Below are positions 1 to 6,432 of a stretch of 6,863 nucleotides of DNA, in pieces; positions within the stretch are counted from its first letter, which is position 1; every line of letters starts with the position of its first letter. This DNA is from Desulfurellales bacterium (lineage in GTDB: Bacteria > Campylobacterota_A > Desulfurellia > Desulfurellales > Hippeaceae). The notes under the pieces were generated by a model that was not told the origin of the DNA, ran no database searches, and saw only the letters and a list, made by a program, of their open reading frames with translations. The position numbers and the translations under genes were made by a program. The DNA lies in assembly GCA_027074255.1 (NCBI GenBank), contig JALTDI010000189.1, forward strand, positions 1-6,863. The letters are read 5' to 3'.

Positions 1-329
1 CCGAGCATTACAACATCCTTATCCATGGATAGGTCTTCTCTTAAAACTGAGGGTATCAGCACTCTCCCCTGCCTATCCAAATTCACATCCTGCGCCGATG
101 AAAAAAACATTCTTTTAAAACGCCGCGCCGATTTATTTGTGAGAGGAAGATTCATAGCTTTTTTTTCCAGTTCTTCCCACGTGTCGTTTGCATAAACATA
201 GATACAATCATCAAAAAGGGTCATTATTAGGGTATCTACGCCCTTCTTTTTCAGAATTTCCTTAAATTTAGGCGGGATTTTAACCCTGCCTTTATCGTCT
301 ATCGAATACTCAAACCTTCCTCTAAACAT
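1..329 (-). CDS. mraZ: Transcriptional regulator MraZ (N-terminal 109 residues; 3' end outside window)
   Basis: MraZ is a small cytoplasmic DNA-binding protein that usually heads the dcw cluster and represses its own operon. The reverse-strand translation begins MFRGRFEYSIDDKGRVKIPP, the hallmark MraZ opening. Both family DXXXR motifs are present: DDKGR at residues 11-15 and DRQGR at 85-89, one in each of the two AbrB-like half-domains. The family is normally about 140-150 residues, so roughly 30-40 C-terminal residues lie left of the window. The ATG at 327-329 is chosen because an in-frame stop lies about 20 bases upstream and the protein then starts exactly as in homologues. No good Shine-Dalgarno sequence precedes it; the bases before the ATG are instead part of the MraZ box array. 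Genes such as rsmH and ftsL would be expected further left (inference). Identity is very secure. Confidence 0.96.
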   Translation of the reverse strand, partial: MFRGRFEYSIDDKGRVKIPPKFKEILKKKGVDTLIMTLFDDCIYVYANDTWEELEKKAMNLPLTNKSARRFKRMFFSSAQDVNLDRQGRVLIPSVLREDLSMDKDVVML

Positions 330-366
330 CCACTTACACCCACTTTAAACCACTTTTAACCTATTT
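330..366 (-). promoter_or_regulatory. MraZ operator: 10-bp-spaced repeat boxes
   Basis: Read on the minus strand, four heptamers recur at exact 10-base steps: AAATAGG (366-360), AAAGTGG (356-350), AAAGTGG (346-340) and TAAGTGG (336-330). The last one abuts the mraZ start codon. Known MraZ operators are direct repeats of this kind (TGGG-type repeats in E. coli, AAAGTG(T/G)-N3 repeats in mycoplasmas), one helical turn apart so that a ring-shaped MraZ oligomer can contact one face of DNA. The array overlaps the proposed -10 and the whole short leader, so binding should block both transcription and initiation. The leftmost-upstream box is the most degenerate. Confidence 0.85.
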
Positions 367-382
367 ATATATCGGTTGTCAA
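354..382 (-). promoter_or_regulatory. Probable sigma-70 promoter of mraZ
   Basis: On the minus strand a perfect TTGACA (382-377) is followed after 17 bases by TTAAAA (359-354), a mediocre -10. Transcription would start near 347, leaving a leader of only about 18 bases before the ATG at 329. The -10 overlaps an AAAGTGG box, as expected for a self-repressed promoter. An alternative -10, TATAAA at 369-364, has no matching -35. Confidence 0.6.
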
Positions 383-454
383 GTAAAAAAGTTAAATTTA
401 TGTAAAAAAATTCAAATTTATAAGCTTTGAGTTTATTTTTTTGAAACTTTTTTA
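383..454. other. AT-rich divergent spacer with A/T tracts and an imperfect dyad
   Basis: This stretch between the divergent mraZ and binding-protein promoters has no plausible gene. It contains homopolymer runs of A at 385-390 and 404-410 and of T at 436-442 and 448-453, spaced close to whole helical turns. AAAAAAGTT (385-393) is mirrored by AACTTTTTT (445-453), and TCAAA (412-416) by TTTGA (426-430), giving a broken dyad centred near 420. AAATTTAT also recurs directly at 394-401 and 414-421, 20 bases apart. It could be an intrinsically curved region or a regulator site; composition alone may explain part of the symmetry. Confidence 0.4.
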
Positions 455-483
455 TTGACCGTTTGATATTATATTGATAAAAA
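441..483 (+). promoter_or_regulatory. Tentative promoter region of the BMP transporter operon
   Basis: Two imperfect sigma-70-like arrangements are visible: TTGACC (455-460) with TAAAAA (478-483) at 17 bases, or TTGAAA (441-446) with TATTAT (467-472) at a long 20 bases. Neither is decisive. TTGAT at 474-478 and ATCAA at 488-492 form an inverted pair 9 bases apart that could be an operator between the promoter and the ribosome binding site. No riboswitch-like structure fits in the short leader. Confidence 0.35.
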
Positions 484-506
484 TCTCATCAAGTACATTA
501 ACCTGT

Positions 507-512
507 GGGAGG
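507..512 (+). promoter_or_regulatory. Ribosome binding site fixing the binding-protein start
   Basis: GGGAGG ends 4 bases before the ATG at 517. The in-frame GTG at 505 overlaps this site and so is unlikely to be the start. Starting at 517 also gives a clean signal peptide. Confidence 0.8.
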
Positions 513-516
513 TGTT

Positions 517-1596
517 ATGAAAAATTTATTGATTTTGGTATTGGCTGTATTCATAGCTGTGTTCGGTTTTAACTATGAATCAAACGCCAAAGAAAGCAAG
601 ATTAAGGCTGCTTGGCTGTATGTCGGTCCTCATAATGACGGCGGGTGGAGCCAGGCACACAATGAGGGACGTATTTACGCACAGAAACATCTGCCTTATA
701 TTGAGACTGCATACTCCGAGTCTGTTCCTGAGGGAGCACCTTGCGAGAAAATAATCAGGGATTATATCCATAAGGGATACACCGTTATATTCGGCACGAG
801 CTTCGGATTTATGGATTCCATGTATAATGTGGCGAAAGACTACCCTAAGGTCAAATTTGAACACTGTTCGGGGTACAAAACAAGGAAAAACATGGGCACA
901 TATTTTGGAAGAATGTATCAATCCGATTACCTATCCGGGCTTGCAGCGGGTATGATGACTAAGACAAACTACATTGGTTTTGTGGCTCCGTTCCCGATTC
1001 CGGAGGTTATTCGAGAGATTGACTCATTTACAATAGGAGCAAGAGAGGTAAATCCCAAAGTTAAGGTTCATGTCATCTGGACAAACTCATGGTTCAACCC
1101 CGTTAAAGAGCGCTCGGCAGCCGAAACATTCATAGCTAACAAAGCTGATATCATTGCAAGCGGCTGTGACTCACCGGCTTCAATAGAGGGGGCTAAAAAA
1201 GCACATATCTTTGCTGTGGGATACGATAGCGACAACTATGCAAAATTCCCCAACACACTTATAACTTCGAGGGTATGGCATTGGGGCGTTTTTTACACAA
1301 AGGTTCTAAAAGAAATACATAACGGCACCTGGAAATCCTCACAATATTGGGGCGGACTGAAAGATGGAATAGTAGGCTTAGGCAAATTCGGCAATAGGAT
1401 TCCCAAAAAGGTCAAAGAATACGTATTAAACAAGGAAAAAGAAATAATAAACGGAAAATTCAAGATATTTGCAGGACCTATATATGACAACAAAGGAAAG
1501 CTCAGAATAAGAAAAGGGCAGATAATGCCCGACAAAGATAAACTGTCTTTGCAGTGGTTTGTAAAAGGCGTAGTAGGAAATATCCCCAACAAATGA
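517..1596 (+). CDS. BMP-family ABC transporter substrate-binding protein (PnrA/BmpA-like)
   Basis: This is the periplasmic binding component of a BMP-type importer, a family whose characterised members mostly bind purine nucleosides. The 359-residue product opens with a Lys-Asn N-terminus, a hydrophobic core (residues 4-18) and a probable signal peptidase I site after SNA (22-24). There is no lipobox Cys, so it should be soluble in the periplasm, unlike the lipoproteins of spirochaetes and Firmicutes. Recognisable blocks are VGPHNDGGWSQAHNEG (36-51), GTSFGFMD (93-100), the GR-x3-SDYLSGLAAG segment (131-145), FPIPEVIREI (159-168), NSWFNPVKE (190-198) and GYDSD (235-239). The last corresponds to the GxDxD-type ligand-contact region of the family. 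The overall pattern matches the longer proteobacterial BMP clade. It is the first gene of the operon and is followed by a terminator, then the ATPase and permeases. Purine base or nucleoside is the likely ligand by family; the exact ligand cannot be read from the sequence. Confidence 0.92.
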   Translation: MKNLLILVLAVFIAVFGFNYESNAKESKIKAAWLYVGPHNDGGWSQAHNEGRIYAQKHLPYIETAYSESVPEGAPCEKIIRDYIHKGYTVIFGTSFGFMDSMYNVAKDYPKVKFEHCSGYKTRKNMGTYFGRMYQSDYLSGLAAGMMTKTNYIGFVAPFPIPEVIREIDSFTIGAREVNPKVKVHVIWTNSWFNPVKERSAAETFIANKADIIASGCDSPASIEGAKKAHIFAVGYDSDNYAKFPNTLITSRVWHWGVFYTKVLKEIHNGTWKSSQYWGGLKDGIVGLGKFGNRIPKKVKEYVLNKEKEIINGKFKIFAGPIYDNKGKLRIRKGQIMPDKDKLSLQWFVKGVVGNIPNK

Positions 1597-1612
1597 TTAA
1601 ACCTTATCTATA

Positions 1613-1650
1613 CGGGCTGAGGCGTCATAACCTTAGCCCGCTTTTTATTT
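1613..1650 (+). terminator. Intrinsic (rho-independent) terminator inside the transporter operon
   Basis: CGGGCTGAGG (1613-1622) pairs with CCTTAGCCCG (1631-1640) to form a 10-bp stem with one G-U pair and an 8-base loop. It is followed by CTTTTTATTT (1641-1650). It sits 16 bases after the binding-protein stop and 12 bases before the ATPase ATG. Partial read-through would yield much binding protein and less transporter, a common arrangement for ABC importers. No convincing new promoter is seen between the hairpin and the ATPase gene. Confidence 0.85.
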
Positions 1651-1662
1651 ATTATATCAAAT

Positions 1663-3186
1663 ATGAAAAATAATATTGTGCTTAGGGCTGTTAATATAAC
1701 AAAAAAATTCCCCGAAACCATAGCGAACGAGGACATAAATTTTTCTTTAAGAGAAAGTGAAATACATGCCCTTTTGGGTGAAAACGGCGCAGGCAAAACA
1801 ACATTTATGAATATACTCTACGGCATCTATATGCCGACAAGCGGCAAGATATACATAAACGACAGCGAGGCGGAAATTAAAACTCCGCAGGATGCCATAA
1901 AATATGGTATAGGAATGATTCATCAGCACTTTATGCTCGTTGAGCCTCTGACGGTGCTGGAAAACGTTATTTTGGGACTTAAAGACCAAGGCATCACTAT
2001 TAAAAAAAAGGAAATTAAGCAAAAACTGAGAGAAATAGCAAACTTATACTCCTTAGAGGTTGACCCTGACAAGAAAATATGGCAGCTCTCCGTTGGGGAA
2101 CAGCAGAAGGTTGAAATAATAAAGGTGCTTTTTAGAGGAGCCAATATACTTATTCTTGACGAACCCACAGCGGTGTTAAGGCCGCAGGAAACAGAACCCC
2201 TGTTCGATATTTTAAGGAAAATGAAAAAAGACGGAAAATCAATCATCTTTATAACACACAAATTGGATGAAGTTATGGCTGTCTCCGACAAAATATCTAT
2301 ACTAAGAAAAGGCAGACTCGTAGAGACAGTCAAAAAAGATAGCGTAACAAAGATAGAGCTCTCTCAAATGATGGTGGGCAGAACCGTCCTGTTTAACTTT
2401 GATAAAAAAGAAAAAAATGCTGAGAAAAACCTGCTTAACATACAAGGCATAGATGTTTTTTCAAAGCAACAGGGAATAAAAGTCATTGAAGATGCTAATC
2501 TCAATGTCAAGAAAGGTGAGATATTGGGCATAGCCGGCATATCGGGCAATGGTCAGCAGGAGCTTGTGCAGGCTGTTGCAGGGTTAAGAAAAGTTTCGAA
2601 AGGAAAAGTAACATTTAAAGGCAGAGACATAAGCAACAAATCGCCAAGACATATAGCTCAAATAGGGATAAATTATATACCGGCAGATAGAATAGGCATG
2701 GGACTTGCTTCCGAACTCTCCTGCGTTGATAATGCCATATTGAGAAATTATTACAAAAAGCCCATATCGTCGGGCTGTATAATAAATTACAAAAAATCCG
2801 AAGCGCACACGAGAGAAATTGTTAAAACATTCAATATAGATGTGGCCGATATATACGCCCCCATAAAGCTTCTATCCGGAGGCAATATGCAGAAGCTGCT
2901 TTTTGCAAGGGAACTATTTGAAAAGCCGGAACTTTTGATAGCATCTTACCCCACACGCGGGCTTGATATAGCATCGACAGAGTTTGTAAGAAAACAGATG
3001 CTGAAAATCAGGGATGAAGATATGTCGGTTATACTTATTTCCGAGGATTTGGACGAGATACTTTCTATTTCAGACAGAATAGCCGTTATATACAAAGGAA
3101 AGATTATGGGTGTTGCAAATGCACAAGAGATAGACAAAAATACGATAGGTCTGCTGATGGCCGGAACAAGGTTAGAGGATATATAA
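1663..3186 (+). CDS. ABC transporter ATP-binding protein, tandem nucleotide-binding domains (YufO/NupA-like)
   Basis: This cytoplasmic energising subunit of 507 residues has two fused ABC domains, as in ribose- and nucleoside-type importers. Domain 1 is complete: Walker A GENGAGKT (39-46), Q-loop Q88, signature LSVGEQQ (142-148), Walker B ILILDEPTA (162-170) and switch His199. Domain 2 is degenerate, as is usual in this family: its P-loop reads GISGNGQQ (292-299) with no Lys-Thr, and the Walker B region reads LLIASYPTRGLD (424-435). It keeps a signature, LSGGNMQK (404-411), and the family's YIPADR block (338-343). Hydrolysis should therefore occur mainly at one composite site. The ATG at 1663 gives a full-length N-terminus but has no Shine-Dalgarno-like bases, only AT-rich sequence downstream of the terminator hairpin. 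The stop overlaps the next start by one base (TAATG), which suggests coupled translation with the first permease. Partner of both permeases and the upstream binding protein. Confidence 0.94.
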   Translation: MKNNIVLRAVNITKKFPETIANEDINFSLRESEIHALLGENGAGKTTFMNILYGIYMPTSGKIYINDSEAEIKTPQDAIKYGIGMIHQHFMLVEPLTVLENVILGLKDQGITIKKKEIKQKLREIANLYSLEVDPDKKIWQLSVGEQQKVEIIKVLFRGANILILDEPTAVLRPQETEPLFDILRKMKKDGKSIIFITHKLDEVMAVSDKISILRKGRLVETVKKDSVTKIELSQMMVGRTVLFNFDKKEKNAEKNLLNIQGIDVFSKQQGIKVIEDANLNVKKGEILGIAGISGNGQQELVQAVAGLRKVSKGKVTFKGRDISNKSPRHIAQIGINYIPADRIGMGLASELSCVDNAILRNYYKKPISSGCIINYKKSEAHTREIVKTFNIDVADIYAPIKLLSGGNMQKLLFARELFEKPELLIASYPTRGLDIASTEFVRKQMLKIRDEDMSVILISEDLDEILSISDRIAVIYKGKIMGVANAQEIDKNTIGLLMAGTRLEDI

Positions 3187-4244
3187 TGCTTTATTTTGAA
3201 AAACGAGACACAATCTCAGCAAGGATAAAAATAATAATACCCCTCATATCCATTCTTATCGGAATTTTGTTCGGAGCTTTGGCGATTGTTGTTGTCGGCA
3301 TCAATCCCTACGAGGTATATAAATCACTTTTTATCAATGCGTTCGGCAGCTGGTATGCGTTCTCCGAAACATTGGTCGCATCCACACCGCTGCTTTTAAT
3401 AACAGCCGGCCTGGTACTTGTCTTTAAGATGGGTATATGGAATATAGGTGCGTACGGTCAATATATTATGGGAGCTATATTCAGCTCATACTTTGCAATA
3501 TTTATGCCTCCTGATATATCGAAATTTATGATGCTTTCATTGATGTTTTTCGGCGGAGCCCTCGGCGGAGCTATATGGGCGGCAATACCGGCAGCTTTAA
3601 AGGTATTTTGGGAGGTGAATGAGGTAATCACCACCCTTTTAATGAATTATATTGCCCTTTATATACTCAAATTTTTTATGTACGGACCATGGAAAAATCC
3701 TACAAGCTACGGATTTCCTTTATCAAAACCGTTTCCGGCTTCTGCTCAGCTGCCCGTTTTATTCAACCATACACGAGTCAATTTAGGACTATTTTTTGCC
3801 GTTGCGGCCATAATTGCCATTTGGTTTATTATATCTAAAACAAAATTCGGTTATGAGGTAAAGGTTATAGGCAACAACCCGATAACAGCAAAATATGCTG
3901 GAATCAGTGTCGGTAAAAACATAATAATTGCCATGATAATAAGCGGAGCATTGGCAGGCATAGCAGGAATGGTACAGGTTTCTGGAATAATCCATTTTTT
4001 ACAGGTAAAAATAAATGCTAACTACGGATATACATCCATCATTGTTGCCTGGATATCCTACCTCAATCCCGTTCTGTGTTTTATTAGCTCTATCTTGTTC
4101 GGCGGATTAGAATCCGGAGGATACTCCATTCAGATAAGTATGCGTGTTTCATACGGTATTGTGGGGTTAATAGAAAGCATAGCCCTATTTAGTATCGTCG
4201 GTTCTCAAATTTTTCTAAACTATAAACTAAGGTGGAAAAAATGA
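3186..4244 (+). CDS. ABC transporter permease, BPD_transp_2 family (YufP/NupB-like)
   Basis: This is the first inner-membrane permease of the importer, 352 residues, with a short positively charged N-terminus and multiple hydrophobic helices: the first at about 15-37, later ones around 64-80, 92-107, 114-136, 200-216, 246-268 and 283-305. The family block NEVITTLLMNYIA is clear at 145-157. The other diagnostic motif, normally NIGxEGQ, reads NIGAYGQ (86-92), with Tyr90 (TAC at 3453-3455) in place of the usual Glu. The start ATG shares a base with the ATPase stop and has GAGGA (3175-3179) 6 bases upstream. The 3' end overlaps the next permease start as ATGA. Length is normal and the frame is intact. 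By operon position it should form a heterodimeric pore with the following permease and transport whatever the BMP protein delivers. Confidence 0.93.
   Translation: MLYFEKRDTISARIKIIIPLISILIGILFGALAIVVVGINPYEVYKSLFINAFGSWYAFSETLVASTPLLLITAGLVLVFKMGIWNIGAYGQYIMGAIFSSYFAIFMPPDISKFMMLSLMFFGGALGGAIWAAIPAALKVFWEVNEVITTLLMNYIALYILKFFMYGPWKNPTSYGFPLSKPFPASAQLPVLFNHTRVNLGLFFAVAAIIAIWFIISKTKFGYEVKVIGNNPITAKYAGISVGKNIIIAMIISGALAGIAGMVQVSGIIHFLQVKINANYGYTSIIVAWISYLNPVLCFISSILFGGLESGGYSIQISMRVSYGIVGLIESIALFSIVGSQIFLNYKLRWKK
4229..4235 (+). promoter_or_regulatory. Ribosome binding site fixing the second permease start
   Basis: AAGGTGG lies 5 bases before the ATG at 4241. The in-frame GTG at 4232 is inside this site, so the ATG, which overlaps the upstream TGA as ATGA, is the more likely start. 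Confidence 0.75.
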
Positions 4245-5185
4245 GTGCTCCTCAGCATAGTGCAATAATCATTTCACTTTTATCAAATGCTATAAAGGCC
4301 GGGACCATTCTGCTTTTTCCTACAATCGGCGAGATATTTGCAGAACGTGTAGGAATACTCAACCTCGGCGTTGAGGGTATGATGCTTATAGGCGCTTTTT
4401 TTGGTTTTATAGTTACACATATTACAAATAATCCCTACATTGGATTTGCCGCAGGAGTTGCTGCAGGAGGTATAGCCGCATTAATTCACGCTTTTATTTC
4501 GATAACGCTAAGAGGCAATCAGATAGTCAGCGGGCTTGCATTAACCATTTTCGGAGCCGGATTTACAACATTTTACGGACAAAGATGGATTAATATGAAC
4601 CTAAACACATCCTTTCAAAGCTTTCCGTTCCCAATTCTTTCAAAAATACCCGTAATAGGCAGCATACTTTTTAATCAGGACATAATTGTATATCTATCGT
4701 ATATCCTTGCCGTGCTGATGTGGTTTATACTCTATAAAACTATGATAGGCATAAATATAAGAGCAGTCGGGGAAAATGCCAAAGCCTCCAATGCTATGGG
4801 CATTAATGTTTACAAGGTTCGCTATATATGGACATTTTTCGGCGGTTTAATGGCAGGAGCCGGGGGTGCGTATTTGACCATAGGATATGCTCCTTTTTGG
4901 CTTGACGGCATAACGGCAGGAAGGGGATGGATAGCGATAGCTCTTGTAATATTTGCTATGTGGGATCCGCTAAAAGCAGTTTTCGGAGCGTATCTTTTCG
5001 GAAGCATAAACGCACTGCAATTCCAACTGCAGGCAGCCGGGACAACCATTCCCTCAGCTATACTGAATATGCTGCCCTACCTTGTAACATTTATTGCTAT
5101 TGTTGCCAGCAGCATCATTGTTAAAGCTAAACACATAAGGCCGCCCAAAGAACTCGGGATACCCTATTCAAGGGAAGAAAAATAG
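4241..5185 (+). CDS. ABC transporter permease, BPD_transp_2 family (YufQ/NupC-like)
   Basis: This is the second inner-membrane permease of the importer, 314 residues. It carries the intact family signature NLGVEGMM (41-48), matching the (N)xGxEGMM motif of YufQ-type permeases. Hydrophobic helices follow, with Gly/Ala-rich segments around 49-61, 66-84, 93-108, 146-165 and a long one near the C-terminus (about 275-296). The tail is basic and hydrophilic (KAKHIRPPKE...). The length is typical for this subunit, which is usually somewhat shorter than its partner. It overlaps the first permease by 4 bases (ATGA), so translation is probably coupled. This is the last gene of the operon. Its TAG at 5183-5185 is one base from the stop of the convergent flavoprotein gene, and no terminator hairpin is visible at that junction. 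Confidence 0.93.
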   Translation: MSAPQHSAIIISLLSNAIKAGTILLFPTIGEIFAERVGILNLGVEGMMLIGAFFGFIVTHITNNPYIGFAAGVAAGGIAALIHAFISITLRGNQIVSGLALTIFGAGFTTFYGQRWINMNLNTSFQSFPFPILSKIPVIGSILFNQDIIVYLSYILAVLMWFILYKTMIGINIRAVGENAKASNAMGINVYKVRYIWTFFGGLMAGAGGAYLTIGYAPFWLDGITAGRGWIAIALVIFAMWDPLKAVFGAYLFGSINALQFQLQAAGTTIPSAILNMLPYLVTFIAIVASSIIVKAKHIRPPKELGIPYSREEK

Positions 5186-5186
5186 A

Positions 5187-6425
5187 CTATATTATCATAT
5201 TCTTTCCGGCCGAATATCCGCTTGCAAAGGAAAAAGCAAGATTATAACCTCCCCTTTTGCCTACAATATCGATAATTTCTCCCGCAAAATAGAGACCTTT
5301 TACAATCTTGGACTCCATGGTCTTGTTATCTATTTCCGATGTTTTTACACCGCCTCCGCAGGCCTCTGCATATTTAAATCCGTGAGTTGAAGCTATATCG
5401 AATCGCCAGTCAAACATTTTATGTGTCAACGTTTTTATCAGTTTCTCTGTCAGCGTGTGCGCTTTCATTTCGGTCTCAATGCCGAGTTCATAAAGCAGTG
5501 CCCTTGCAATCTTGTACGGCAAAATGCCGCAAAGTATGTCCAAAATAGTAAAGCTTTTGTGCTTACAAGCCGCTTTCCTAATGAATGAATCTATAAACTG
5601 TCTTTCTATTTGCGGCAAAAGGTTTACCGAAATAGTTACATTGCTTTTTTTGGATAGATGAAAAGATGCCGCAATAGATATATCGAGGATTGCAAAGCCC
5701 GATATCCCGTATTTTGTAAATAGTATATCACCGTAAACCTCTTGAATTTTCCTGCGATTTACATATAAACTCACACCGGCCTTACACTTTACACCGTCCA
5801 TTCTCCTGCAAATGTTGGAATTTATCTCCAAAGGCACCAAAGAAGGATAAGGCTTGTTTATTGTATGGCCGAAGCTTTCTGCTATGTTCAATCCGCTTTC
5901 ATCAGCACCTAACTGAGGAGCAGCTCTGCATCCGGAAGACAGCAAAACAGCATCGTATCTTTCATTGATTTTACCCTCGTTTTTATAGATAAAAAATACA
6001 TTGTTTGACTTTTGTATTCTTGATACGGCGGTATTGGTTATAATATTCACACCGAGTTCGTTTAGAAGATTTTCAAAAGCAAAAACCACGGATTTGGCTT
6101 CATTCGATAGAGGAAACACCCTTTTATCCTCTTTTATATCCAAAAGCAAGCCCATATCCATACAAAATTTCTTAAGCTTTCTAAAACCGAAGTTCTCCAT
6201 AGGCTGCTTTACAAAAGAGATATCTTCACCGTAATAATCGTTTTGGGATATATCAGCGTTGCTTATATTGCATCTGCCGTTTCCGGAAATTAAAATTTTC
6301 TTCCCTATCAGAGCATTTTTTTCGTACAAATCAACATTGATATAATCTTTTTTAGCAATCGATGCGGCTATTAAACCTGCCGCTCCTGCGCCTATAACGG
6401 CTATATTCTTTTTAATTTTACCCAT
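5187..6425 (-). CDS. HI0933-family FAD-dependent oxidoreductase (YhiN/BaiN-like)
   Basis: This is a 412-residue flavoprotein of the HI0933/TIGR00275 family. Members are annotated as NAD(P)/FAD-dependent or aminoacetone-oxidase-like enzymes, and physiological substrates are mostly unknown. Evidence includes the N-terminal FAD-binding GxGxxG (IGAGAAG, 11-17) with acidic Glu35 at the end of strand 2, the highly diagnostic SGNGRCNISN (47-56), RVFP (102-105), PSLVPLE (194-200), GDILFTKYGISG (232-243), the TMESK segment (369-373), GLYFAGEIIDIVGKRGGYNLAFSFASG (377-403, cofactor-contacting) and a C-terminal SAGKNM. One deviation is Phe244 where the family's SGP-type motif usually has Pro. Length is normal. 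The start ATG is preceded by AGGA about 6 bases upstream and lies 7 bases after the DUF1634 stop, so it is co-transcribed with the TauE/SafE and DUF1634 genes. A role linked to that exporter is possible but unsupported by the sequence itself. Confidence 0.93.
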   Translation of the reverse strand: MGKIKKNIAVIGAGAAGLIAASIAKKDYINVDLYEKNALIGKKILISGNGRCNISNADISQNDYYGEDISFVKQPMENFGFRKLKKFCMDMGLLLDIKEDKRVFPLSNEAKSVVFAFENLLNELGVNIITNTAVSRIQKSNNVFFIYKNEGKINERYDAVLLSSGCRAAPQLGADESGLNIAESFGHTINKPYPSLVPLEINSNICRRMDGVKCKAGVSLYVNRRKIQEVYGDILFTKYGISGFAILDISIAASFHLSKKSNVTISVNLLPQIERQFIDSFIRKAACKHKSFTILDILCGILPYKIARALLYELGIETEMKAHTLTEKLIKTLTHKMFDWRFDIASTHGFKYAEACGGGVKTSEIDNKTMESKIVKGLYFAGEIIDIVGKRGGYNLAFSFASGYSAGKNMII

Positions 6426-6432
6426 ATAATTC

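Noticed and set aside
367..504. Purine riboswitch or other structured leader upstream of the nucleoside-type importer
   Set aside because: The stretch is almost all A/T with no GC-rich paired helices or conserved purine-riboswitch loop bases, and the likely leader is under about 50 bases.
505..516. GTG start at 505 for the binding protein
   Set aside because: The GTG is part of the Shine-Dalgarno GGGAGG region; ATG 517 has that site at proper distance and gives a clean signal peptide.
580..921. 113-codon reverse open frame opposite the binding-protein gene
   Set aside because: It lies entirely inside a gene with signal peptide and family motifs, has no recognisable domain, and no ribosome binding site stands out; it is a shadow frame.
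1608..1796. Reverse open frame covering the internal terminator and ATPase start
   Set aside because: It ends across the hairpin and overlaps the conserved first ABC domain; no motif or ribosome binding site supports it.
1923..2333. 136-codon reverse open frame opposite the ATPase gene
   Set aside because: The Ser/Ile/Phe-rich composition is what the complement of an ABC ATPase gene gives; no family resemblance.
4232..4240. GTG start at 4232 for the second permease
   Set aside because: It falls within the AAGGTGG ribosome binding site; ATG 4241 overlaps the previous stop as ATGA and is the better start.
6001..6234. 77-codon forward open frame opposite the flavoprotein gene
   Set aside because: It overlaps conserved coding sequence of the reverse gene and has no recognisable features.
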